Source: Isotricha intestinalis (taxonomy: Eukaryota; Ciliophora; Litostomatea; Vestibuliferida; Isotrichidae). From it: a stretch of DNA of 39,529 bases. Shown here piece after piece: positions 27,993-36,580 of this stretch (positions are counted from its first letter, which is position 1; each line of letters starts with the position of its first letter). The stretch covers positions 1-39,529 of the forward strand of contig JAJJLU010003675.1 in assembly GCA_023807065.1 (NCBI GenBank). Reading direction: 5' to 3'. The notes beneath the pieces are model-generated. The model was not told where the DNA came from and made no database searches. It saw only the letters and a list, made by a program, of their open reading frames with translations. Both the position numbers and the translations under genes were made by a program.

Positions 27993-30140
27993 TTAAACTA
28001 CAAAATCTCTTTTAGAAACCCATCTTGTTTTATCAAATTCTCTAAATTGATGTTCATAATCAGGTTCTTTAAATATATTTGGAATATATTCACCATCTTC
28101 TTTTGAAGTTTCTTTTTTCATATTACTATTTAAAGTTCTTTTACCAAAAACTCTTCTAAAATCTTCAGGACACATCCATAATTTTTTACTTTCTATAAAT
28201 TCTCTTCTTCTTTTTTCATCTTCTGTTACATAAGCTGAAGAACATCTTATACTTGGTTTATCTCTAAAAGTATTTAATTCTTTATCATATTTTTTGAATT
28301 TATCATTGAAATTACTTTTTATTCTTCTTTCTTGATTTAATCTAATTACTTCTAAATTTTTTTCTTCACTTTTCTCAGGATTAAAAGTTTTCATTTGAAA
28401 ATCTTCTTCTTTAATATATGGAAATAACATAGTTAAAACAGATTCATTCTCATTTTTTTTCTTTTGTTGAAATCCTGCTTTAATATTATTCATATTATTA
28501 TTTAAATTAGTATTACTTTTACTATTATTATTATCTCCCCATTGAGAAACTTTAGATTGAACTTTACTAGTACTACTAAAATTATTTGCTGTTTTAGATT
28601 TACTTGAATTTATTCTACTTGAAGCATAACTTGAAGTATTTTTAGAAGATAAATTACTTTTATTTGAAGGTTTATTTATTTTAGAACTTTTTCTTGTTAA
28701 TTTATTTGCTGAAGTATCAATTGTTTGAGAATCTTGTAATAATTTGCATATTTCTCTTCCTTTTTTTTTATAAAATTCAATTAATTTTTCATCATCCCAA
28801 CTTGGATCTATTTTTAAATAATCATAATCATCTCCTAAAATCTGCTCAGCTGTTAATTTAATTGGACTAGCAATATCAGTTTCAGTAACATTTTTATTAT
28901 ATGGGATTTTTTCTTTAATAACTGCATTATTTGATAAAAATATCATATCTCTATTATTATAACTTAAACCACAATGTTTACCTTCTTTATTATTAAAAGA
29001 TGTATTATAAAAAAATCTAGATTTATTTACTAAATTTTCAGTTGATTTTGGATTTGTACAATTTAATGTTATTCCACTTGCATAATCTGGTGGAGGTTCT
29101 TTTACAACACATTTAAAGAGTTTTTTAGCTTCTTCTGATTCAAATTGCTCTGTTTGTTCAATATATGATGTTTTAGTTTGAACTTCAATAAATTTTTTAG
29201 CTATAAAATTATGTAATATTGTTATTGAATGTGGAAAATTTTTTTGAATGTGAAACATAACTCCAATTGAATTTCTATGTTCAATGATCATTGAACCAAA
29301 ATTTGAATCACATATAACTTTAAATTGATTTATTTTGTTGTTTACACAAATATTATGTGTATACCAAGTTAACGTAGTATTAGCTACAAATTCAACAGGT
29401 AAATTTTTAACTAACCAATGAAGACAATATTGTTTAATTATTTTCATTTTAATTTCTTTTTTAGTAGTAGAAACTAAATCTTTATTTTTAGATAAATGAT
29501 ATTCTTTGGTAACATATTTTCCTCTATTATGAAATTTTTCAGCATACAATAATTTATGAATACCAATATTCATAATAGGAACCCATTCATTTGTTGATTT
29601 AAATTCATAAACATCACCAGTTACAAAATCTAAAAAAGCATCTTCTCTTTTTAAATTAGTTAAATAATCATATGGAATTTTACTTAAATCTTCAATTGAA
29701 GGAAACTCACCATTTGAATTTATAAAATTTTTATAATTTCCATTTGTTGCTAAATAATATATTAAAGTTAACATTGCTATTCCTCCTGCAAATATTATTT
29801 TACCTGTTTTTTCACATAATTCTATTAATGCTAATAGTTTTTGACCTTGAGACATCCATGGTAAATAATTTTTTTCTTTTCCATCTACAAATATTAAATC
29901 TAATTTATCAAAGTTTTTCCTAAATTCTAATTTCTTTTCATCTGAAGCTTTTTCATTTGATGGTAAATTATACACAAAATCATCTAATTCTTCAATGGCA
30001 CGATAACTGTATAAAAAATTTTCTATTCCAGATTTAAAAGAAACCTTTTTTAGAAGATTATCTATTATATTGCAAAATTTATCAAATGATTCTTTCCCTC
30101 TTTCACTTTTACCAAATCCATTCACTATTAAAATATTCAT
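27993..30140 (-). CDS. Class I glutamine-amidotransferase-like protein lacking the nucleophile
   Basis: A 715-residue protein. Residues 1-125 look like the start of a flavodoxin/GATase-1 fold: strand MNILIVNGFG, a helix, strand KLDLIFVDG at 79-87, a helix LLALIELCEKTGK, then strand IIFAGGIAMLTL at 115-126. In class I amidotransferases this last position carries the nucleophile elbow G-x-C-x-G. Here it is FAGGIA, with no Cys, so catalysis is unlikely. Residues about 150-400 are mixed alpha/beta without a named domain. Residues 470-560 are Ser/Asn linker, and the C-terminus has Trp-containing basic patches (KKLWMCPEDFRRVFGKR, DKTRWVSKRDFV) typical of structural cytoskeletal proteins. Its start is 50 bp from the opposed MGNNQACC gene. 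The domain call is by fold pattern only. Confidence 0.5.
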   Translation of the reverse strand: MNILIVNGFGKSERGKESFDKFCNIIDNLLKKVSFKSGIENFLYSYRAIEELDDFVYNLPSNEKASDEKKLEFRKNFDKLDLIFVDGKEKNYLPWMSQGQKLLALIELCEKTGKIIFAGGIAMLTLIYYLATNGNYKNFINSNGEFPSIEDLSKIPYDYLTNLKREDAFLDFVTGDVYEFKSTNEWVPIMNIGIHKLLYAEKFHNRGKYVTKEYHLSKNKDLVSTTKKEIKMKIIKQYCLHWLVKNLPVEFVANTTLTWYTHNICVNNKINQFKVICDSNFGSMIIEHRNSIGVMFHIQKNFPHSITILHNFIAKKFIEVQTKTSYIEQTEQFESEEAKKLFKCVVKEPPPDYASGITLNCTNPKSTENLVNKSRFFYNTSFNNKEGKHCGLSYNNRDMIFLSNNAVIKEKIPYNKNVTETDIASPIKLTAEQILGDDYDYLKIDPSWDDEKLIEFYKKKGREICKLLQDSQTIDTSANKLTRKSSKINKPSNKSNLSSKNTSSYASSRINSSKSKTANNFSSTSKVQSKVSQWGDNNNSKSNTNLNNNMNNIKAGFQQKKKNENESVLTMLFPYIKEEDFQMKTFNPEKSEEKNLEVIRLNQERRIKSNFNDKFKKYDKELNTFRDKPSIRCSSAYVTEDEKRRREFIESKKLWMCPEDFRRVFGKRTLNSNMKKETSKEDGEYIPNIFKEPDYEHQFREFDKTRWVSKRDFVV

Positions 30141-30190
30141 TTTTATGATTTATATTATATTTTTATTTAAATATTTTTTAATTTATTATT
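30141..30190. promoter_or_regulatory. 50-bp divergent promoter
   Basis: Only 50 bp separate the ATG at 30140 (minus) from the ATG at 30191 (plus). The interval is A/T only apart from one or two bases. Both 5'UTRs and the core promoters must be extremely short or overlap the coding sequences. Confidence 0.5.
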
Positions 30191-30979
30191 ATGGGAAATA
30201 ATCAAGCTTGTTGTGGAGAAAATACAATATTTGATTTAAATAATAATGCTGAAATATATATTAGAGAACAATTATTGAAAAGGTCAAAAGAAATAAAAAA
30301 TTATCAAGATATTAAAAAAATTTCACAAGAAATTTTTGGAGTCTTTATTTTAGATATTGAAGAAGATCCTTTGGAATGGATAACTAAAGATTTATATTAT
30401 AAATTTATTAAACAAATTTTTAATACTAAAACTAGTGATGAAAAATTATATGCTGTTATTTTAAATTATAATGATATTAATTTATCTGTTACTTCTTATA
30501 AAGATAAATTTAATTTATTAATATTAATTTGGTTACTTGGATTTTCTCCAGATGGGAAAATGAATAAAAATCAAAAAAGAAAATTAATGAAATCTATTAT
30601 AATTAATAATGAAGGTATGGTTACTTATTCCACTGTTTATAATTTTTTAAAAACATATTTAGAATGTATGTTAACTGAAATTACTTTTAATTTTAGAGAT
30701 TTTGATGAAAGAGAAGTAACTGAATTAATTACTAGAATTTATAATCCTATTAATATTAATGAATATTGTAAATGGTTATCTAATAAATTCAGAAAATTAA
30801 TTACTAAAAGTAAAAAATATTTAACTGAAGAACCAAGTCTTAGAAATGAATATATTAATGATGAACATTTAGATACTTTTATAAGAGAAAATTCATTTAT
30901 TTTTTCTCCTGTAGAATTAAGACATAATTTTTACAGTAAATATATTAACTCAGATTTAGGCCCAGCACCAATAAATTAA
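30191..30979 (+). CDS. N-myristoylated/palmitoylated small protein, EF-hand-like helical fold possible
   Basis: A 262-residue protein opening MGNNQACCGEN. Gly2 with Asn/Ala/Cys following is a strong myristoylation context, and the two Cys are likely palmitoylation sites, so a membrane (possibly ciliary or cortical) location is inferred. The rest is alpha-helical. A segment around residues 110-160 (LLGFSPDGKMNKNQKRKLMKSII...EGMVTYSTVYNFLK) has the spacing of a degenerate EF-hand pair like that of calcineurin B or calcium-sensor relatives, but loop ligands are poorly kept. No family was recognised. It converges with the Rib72 gene across 146 bp. Confidence 0.65.
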   Translation: MGNNQACCGENTIFDLNNNAEIYIREQLLKRSKEIKNYQDIKKISQEIFGVFILDIEEDPLEWITKDLYYKFIKQIFNTKTSDEKLYAVILNYNDINLSVTSYKDKFNLLILIWLLGFSPDGKMNKNQKRKLMKSIIINNEGMVTYSTVYNFLKTYLECMLTEITFNFRDFDEREVTELITRIYNPININEYCKWLSNKFRKLITKSKKYLTEEPSLRNEYINDEHLDTFIRENSFIFSPVELRHNFYSKYINSDLGPAPIN

Positions 30980-31125
30980 TAATTATTGTATTTTATTTAA
31001 AAAATCATTGTTTAAATAATATATATAAAAAATATTAAAATTAATTTTGATATCAAAAAATATTCAAATATTAAAAAAAAAATATTTCTAAAAAAGACAA
31101 TAAAAAATTAATTTTCAACCAAAAT

Positions 31126-33134
31126 TCACTTATAACAAACAATTAAATTATATAAATCTTCCATAGAATAATTACCATCATTATTTCTAGTTAATTCCCC
31201 AACTAAACTGATAAGTTCTTGAGTGGATAAATAAAGATTAAATTTTTTAAAACCTTCTAAAATATTATCACTAGAAACCCAACCTGTACCTTGAGGATCT
31301 AAAGTTCTTAAAATTTCAATTAAATATTTTTCTAAACTTTCAAATTTATTACCAGAAACTCTAATTCTTTCAATGACTTCACTACAATCAGCATCTCTAA
31401 ATATTTCAGCATTATCTTTCATATATTTCTTAGTATATTCATCACATTCCATTAATCTAAAAGTATATTTATTTAAATAAATTGTATTTCCAACTAAAAG
31501 ATCTTTTTCAGAGTAATAATTATTAGTATATGGATTTTTCATTCTTTTTCTTTCTAAAAATTTACAACTTTGTCTTCCTGAATTTCTATCTGCAATTTCA
31601 TATATTTGAATAGAATCATCTTTACAATAATAAGATAAAATAAATTTTCTTTCTTCATCAGATGGCACTGGAGAAATTAATTTAGCATTAAATCTCAAAA
31701 TATGTTTTTCTCTTTTGAACTTATCAGTATAATATTCATGAATTTTACCAGCGGGATTTAAATAAAAAACAGATAATAATGAATCTTCATCTGAACCAAA
31801 GCCATTATGAGGAGGAATTGGGTGAATAACTCTTTGAGGAGGATTTCTTTTTACTTTAATTGGTATCATATCAATTCCAAGACTATAAAACATTTTATTA
31901 TATTTAATATTATTTTATATTTTACTTTTCTTTATACCATTTTTTTGTAAAGTCATCACAATCTATTAATCTACATTGCCTATTAAATACATTTACATAA
32001 TTTCCTAATATTAAATCTTTTGGGGTATAATATATGTCTTCTTTTTTTATTAAACCTGGACAATAAGTAAATTGAGGTTTTTTTGGTAATCTCATTTTAT
32101 TTAATAAAAGAGGAAAATTTTCTTTTCCACTATTATTTATTTTAATTTCTCTAACTTCAATCTAATAAAAAATAAAATTTATAAATTACTTTTCCATCTG
32201 CTAAATAATAATTCATTTTATATACTTTTTCTTCTTTATCATATTTATCATCAAACCAAGAAATATCAAAATTTAAAACTTTTCTATCATTTTCTAAAAA
32301 TTGTTTTAAACCATTATTTGGATGACCTCCTTTTAAACCTACTTCAATATATTCTTTTAAATCTGCTATATTCTTTTTATTTTGTTCAAAATCAACATTT
32401 TTAAATTTATCAGGTTCAAAAATAACTTCAGGTACTTTTTCAGGAGGATTCAAAATAATACCATTATCAAGTAAATATTTTTTAGTAAAATCATCACAAT
32501 TACAAATTCTAAATTTTTTCCCAAATAAAAATATTTCTTTTTGAAGATTAAAATCTCTCCAATTAATAAAAACTCCTTTCAAACCTTCTTTTTCACATCT
32601 TTGTCTTTTAATAAAATAGCCTTGAACAATACCAGAATTTTCTTCTCTAATTTCATCAATATGCAATGAATCATCATCTAAATAATAATATATATTGCAT
32701 TTTCTAATTCTATAATTTTCATATGCACTTTCAACAACATGTTCACTGAAATATCCTAAAAATTTTAAAACATTTTTATCATATTTTATCCATTGAGGCA
32801 ATCTTTTGGGAAATGATAAATTATAATATGTTTTTTTAGCTAAATTACTTCCTATATTTTGATAATATTTATTCATATTCCCTAAACCTCCTAATGATGT
32901 TGTCCATTTATTTAATGTTCTTATTGCCATTTGATCTAATGGTTCTAATTGAGTGTTCATTTCTATAAAATTTAAAAAAAATATGATTTTTGGTTATTTT
33001 ATTTTTATTTTACCTAAATCTGTGTTTTGTTTTACTACAAAAAATTGCTTTTTGTTGAAATTTGTTTTATAAGGGTCGTTGAATACATATCCTGGTAAAA
33101 ATATATTTTTTTGAGAATGAGATTTTCCTTTCAT
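31126..33134 (-). CDS. Rib72/EFHC1-type axonemal protein, four exons, three DM10 domains
   Basis: Four exons on the minus strand (33134-33014, 32962-32190, 32161-31926, 31882-31126) join to 628 residues, the usual size for Chlamydomonas Rib72 and animal EFHC1. Exon 1 carries the family N-terminus (FLPGYVFNDPYKTNF). Three DM10 domains follow at about 105-210, 269-377 and 420-540. Each ends in the same motif: CNCDDFTKKYL, IDCDDFTKKWY, MECDEYTKKYM. The C-terminus (about 555-628, LRTLDPQGTGWVSSDNILEGF...) is an EF-hand pair with degenerate loops. Rib72 proteins are microtubule inner proteins of the A-tubule at the inner junction. The second intron falls inside DM10-2 and the third just after it. 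The stop is TGA. Confidence 0.9.
31883..31925 (-). other. 43-nt intron 3 of the Rib72 gene
   Basis: On the minus strand it starts GTAAAA and ends TTTATAG, phase 2. Splicing joins KKWYKE to NLGIDMIP, the usual end of the DM10-2 domain. Retention gives an immediate TAA. Confidence 0.88.
32162..32189 (-). other. 28-nt intron 2 of the Rib72 gene
   Basis: On the minus strand it starts GTAATT and ends TTATTAG, phase 0. Splicing joins NYYLADGK to IEVREIKI inside the second DM10 domain. It is the shortest intron in the window and, if retained, shifts the frame to a TGA just downstream. Confidence 0.88.
32963..33013 (-). other. 51-nt intron 1 of the Rib72 gene
   Basis: On the minus strand it starts GTAAAA and ends TTTATAG, phase 1. 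Splicing joins the FLPGY exon to the previously apparent start MNTQLEPL. Retention gives TAA in frame. Confidence 0.85.
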
Positions 33135-33274
33135 TGAATTTTATATATAATTTAAATTTTTTTTTATGAAATATATTTAAATTTTTAAATTTTTTTTAAT
33201 TTTACTACATAAAATTTAAAAACTTTCTAATAAAATATTTATAAAATCCAATTTTAATAAAAAAACTATTACAA

Positions 33275-34672
33275 TTAACCAAATTGAGATGTATCCATTG
33301 GAGATATACAATGAATAATAGTTAAATGATTACTTATTCCTTCACATTTACAATTATCAGGAATATATTTATTAACAATATCACTTTCATTTGTAGGAAT
33401 ATTACAATTGGAAATTTCATTTAAACATAATTTCCATTCATCTAAAGTGTTAGCTCTTAAAGTTTTTATATTTCGAATTTCATTTTCTCTTTCTTCTTCT
33501 AATTTTTTTTTTTTTTTTTCTTCTTCTTCCATTATTAATCTTAATTCTTCTTCTTCTTTCCATTTTGCTAATAATTCAGGGCAAATAACTAAAGGTTTAT
33601 GATTACTTTCATAACACATATTTTTATATTCTTCTTCACTTAAAAGATCTTTAGGTAAATCTTCAGAATAATCAACTTCAGGTATATCAGGAGGAAAATA
33701 ATCATTATTATATTCAGTATCTAAATCTTTTCCATAACCACCATAAGTTTTAGGTATATAATAAGGATTAATATATTCTTTTAAATTATCAAATATTTCA
33801 TCTTTATCTAATATTTTTATTTTCTTTAAAGAACTTGAACCTACTAAACTTAAAGCACTTTTTAAACTAAATTTTAATAATCTACCCATTCTTATGACAA
33901 AATTTCTAAAAACTCTTCCTCGAAATTTTGATAATATATCTAAAATTTTTTTAAAATCTCCTAATTCAGTAATTCCTACATTAAATAAATCTGATATAAT
34001 TATCCAATTTTCTAATTGACCAATAATTAAATGATATTGAATCATATAATTTAAAAAGTAAATAATAGTTTTTTGTATTTCTTCAATTTGATAATTTTCA
34101 CTTAATAAAATGGAACATTTTTTAGCCTGTACAATTATAACAGGACGAAATCTTTTATCTTTTCCACATAAAAACATTATTCCTGAATTTAATATAGTTT
34201 TTACTCTATCATCAATTTGAAAAGGATAATAAGAATTGTTCCATTTTACTGTTTCTTTTATTAATTTAATTGCATTATTTATTTTAAAATTCGCTGCTTG
34301 TAAAAATCTAATTGATTCTCCATCATTCCAATATTTAGGTAAATAAAAATCATCATGTTTACTATCATTATTTTTTCTAAATTCTTCGTATAATTTTTTT
34401 AATTTTTTTTCTTCAAAACTTGTAAATTTAACATTATTAAATATTATTCTTACAATATCTTCTTTATTTTTTGGATTAACGATAACTTGTTCTTCTCTTT
34501 TAGGAAAATATAAATATGCTTCTATTGGAGGAAGAGAAGTAAAATGCTTATTTATTAAAGTTTGTTCGTATAAAAAAAATTGATTATTTTTTGAAAGTTG
34601 TTCTCTAGTCATTGAGGGATGGATTTCTGAAGAATTGTTATCTATAATGTCATTAAATTCCCTTTGCAACAT
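33275..34672 (-). CDS. Sec14-like CRAL-TRIO lipid-transfer protein
   Basis: A 465-residue protein. Residues about 105-150 form the CRAL-TRIO N-terminal helical part (LPKYWNDGESIRFLQAANFKI), and about 150-320 the lipid-binding domain. That domain includes RPVIIVQAKK, the helix EEIQKTIIYFLNYMIQYHL, the strand NWIIISDLFNVGI, FRGRVFRNFVIRMG and the closing YYIPKTYGGYGKDL. Sec14 proteins exchange phosphatidylinositol and other lipids between membranes and tune phosphoinositide signalling. After the domain comes an acidic stretch and a Glu/Lys coiled coil (about 368-400), then a Cys-containing tail. The N-terminal 60 residues contain SLPPIEAYLYFPKREEQV. The stop is TAA. Confidence 0.85.
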   Translation of the reverse strand: MLQREFNDIIDNNSSEIHPSMTREQLSKNNQFFLYEQTLINKHFTSLPPIEAYLYFPKREEQVIVNPKNKEDIVRIIFNNVKFTSFEEKKLKKLYEEFRKNNDSKHDDFYLPKYWNDGESIRFLQAANFKINNAIKLIKETVKWNNSYYPFQIDDRVKTILNSGIMFLCGKDKRFRPVIIVQAKKCSILLSENYQIEEIQKTIIYFLNYMIQYHLIIGQLENWIIISDLFNVGITELGDFKKILDILSKFRGRVFRNFVIRMGRLLKFSLKSALSLVGSSSLKKIKILDKDEIFDNLKEYINPYYIPKTYGGYGKDLDTEYNNDYFPPDIPEVDYSEDLPKDLLSEEEYKNMCYESNHKPLVICPELLAKWKEEEELRLIMEEEEKKKKKLEEERENEIRNIKTLRANTLDEWKLCLNEISNCNIPTNESDIVNKYIPDNCKCEGISNHLTIIHCISPMDTSQFG

Positions 34673-34882
34673 AAAATTTTATATAGAATAAAAAAAAGAA
34701 TAATTAATTTCTAAAACAAGAATTTATTAACTTTCAATAAAAAAATAATAATTTCTCAAAAAACGTAAAATAAAAAACAAAAAAAAAGAAAACATTTAAC
34801 TTAAAAACCTAAAAATAATAAAACAATAAAAAATAACAAAACCAAACTTTAAAAAAATTCAATTATATCAAATAAAAAAATA

Positions 34883-36193
34883 TTACAAATCATCTTCCTT
34901 TTTCTCACTTTCAACTTGAGGAGCATCTTTTCCATCCCACAAATCTTTATTTTTTAATTTAGGTAACTCAGGTAAATTCATAAGAGCTTCCTTGCCTCTT
35001 AATAATCCACTAACAAAATCTTCTAAATTTTGTTTTGTATAAGCTTTTCTACAAATAGCATATTTTTTTTTATTATAATTAATAGCAACAACAGCAGGAT
35101 AACCAAAGCCTAAATGTAATTTATCTTCTAAATCAAAATAATCCCCTCCTTGAGCCCAAAGATAAAAAATAGGTTTTCCACTTGCATTTTTACTTGCATC
35201 TTTAATATAGCTTAGATATTGATTTCTTTCCTTTGCTGATGAATCTACAATATGAGGTAAAAACACTAACACACAAATTCCAATTCTATCTTCACATGTT
35301 TCTTTAAATATATTATTATTAACTAATTGAGGTACATAACCATAACTTCCTAATTTTGATAAAGCATAATTTACTATTCCATTTGCATCTCTTGGTCCAT
35401 TATAATCTTCCCCTATTGTTGAATCTTTTTTACCTGGTGGAAATATTTTTATTGTTGGATATCCTTGAATTTGATATCGAGATGCCATTTGATTATTTTC
35501 TGTTGCATCTATTTTTGCTAATTTTACTTTACCTTTTAATTGACTTGCTGCTGATGTCCATTCTGGTAATAAATTTTTACAATGACCACACCATGGAGCA
35601 TAAAATGCTACCATAAACATATCTTTACTGTTAAATATTGTTTCATCAAAATTACTATCAGTTAATACTATCACATCATCACTAGAACCACTTGGTTTTT
35701 TTTTTTCTTGTTTATTTGTATTATTATTATTACTTGTATTTTGATTATTTGTTTTTTGATTTGTATTTCCCATTCTTTTATTTGTTATATCTCTTGCTTT
35801 ATCAAACATGAAATTTATTATTGATTGTGCATTTCTTTGACCTTGATAATCTTGAATATTTGTTTTTGTAATACCGAAAAATTTAATTGTAGGAAAACCT
35901 TGAATACCATATTTTCCAGCTAATTCTTTTTCTTTATCTGCATCTACTGCTCCTACTTTAAATATTCCTTTTAATGCTCGAGCTGCTTTTTCATATTCAG
36001 GAGCCAAATTTTTACAGTGACCACACCATGGAGCGAAAAATTCTATTAACCATATATCTTTTGTTTGAAGAACTTCTTTTTCAAAGTTTGTGTTATCTAA
36101 AAGAATTACTGAAGATTTTCCTTCGTAAAATGATATTGATAATGGAATTATTATTAATATTGTGGTAAATATTGTTTTTGACATTTTTTTCAA
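34883..36193 (-). CDS. Protein disulfide isomerase, PDIA6/P5 type
   Basis: A 436-residue protein (human PDIA6 is 440). The N-terminal hydrophobic segment (about residues 8-21, TIFTTILIIIPLSI) is a signal peptide. Two thioredoxin domains each carry an intact WCGHC active site (C57/C60 and C202/C205) with the following KNL.PE motif, joined by an Asn/Lys-rich linker (about 141-172). A third, non-catalytic thioredoxin-like region covers about 285-410. It acts in the ER lumen, forming and shuffling disulfides in secretory proteins. The C-terminus is KKEDDL rather than KDEL, so retention by the KDEL receptor is plausible but non-canonical. A palindromic CACGTG element lies about 85 bp upstream of the ATG. 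Confidence 0.92.
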   Translation of the reverse strand: MKKMSKTIFTTILIIIPLSISFYEGKSSVILLDNTNFEKEVLQTKDIWLIEFFAPWCGHCKNLAPEYEKAARALKGIFKVGAVDADKEKELAGKYGIQGFPTIKFFGITKTNIQDYQGQRNAQSIINFMFDKARDITNKRMGNTNQKTNNQNTSNNNNTNKQEKKKPSGSSDDVIVLTDSNFDETIFNSKDMFMVAFYAPWCGHCKNLLPEWTSAASQLKGKVKLAKIDATENNQMASRYQIQGYPTIKIFPPGKKDSTIGEDYNGPRDANGIVNYALSKLGSYGYVPQLVNNNIFKETCEDRIGICVLVFLPHIVDSSAKERNQYLSYIKDASKNASGKPIFYLWAQGGDYFDLEDKLHLGFGYPAVVAINYNKKKYAICRKAYTKQNLEDFVSGLLRGKEALMNLPELPKLKNKDLWDGKDAPQVESEKKEDDL

Positions 36194-36580
36194 GGAATTT
36201 AATTATTATATGATTTAAATTTTATTGTTTTTTATAAATATATTGGTTATTATATTTTTTTATTTTTTAATTTGGAAAACACGTGTTTTAATTTATTTGG
36301 TTTTTTTATTTTTATTGAAATAAAAAGGAATTTTTTAGGTTTTTCTTTTTAATTTTTGGAGCACTTATTTTTTCTTTTTTTTATTAATATTTTATAAATA
36401 TTTTATCTTAAAATATTTTTTTAAATTTGAAGAAAAAATAAGAAAAAAATCTTTGTCTGATATATTATCCTAAAAAATATGATCAAAGAATCTAAGAAGA
36501 GAATAAAAATGAATAAAAAAAATTTATAAAAATTAATTTAAATTTTTATTTTCATGAATTCAAAAAATCGTTATTTTAAT
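36194..36580. other. Intergenic spacer upstream of the PDI gene
   Basis: About 390 bp between two minus-strand genes. It contains the CACGTG palindrome noted separately and otherwise T-rich and A-rich runs. No open frame or RNA gene was seen. Confidence 0.6.
36276..36289. promoter_or_regulatory. 14-bp palindrome AAAACACGTGTTTT upstream of the PDI gene
   Basis: A perfect inverted repeat centred on CACGTG, 83 bp before the PDI start codon. CACGTG is an E-box/G-box bound by bHLH or bZIP dimers and shares the ACGT core of unfolded-protein-response elements. In such AT-rich DNA a six-base C/G-containing palindrome core is uncommon. A regulatory role for ER stress is inference. Confidence 0.35.

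Noticed and set aside
31126..32960. Two separate DM10 proteins in tandem
   Set aside because: Splicing three short introns gives one protein of the correct family length with continuous domains, so they are exons of one gene.
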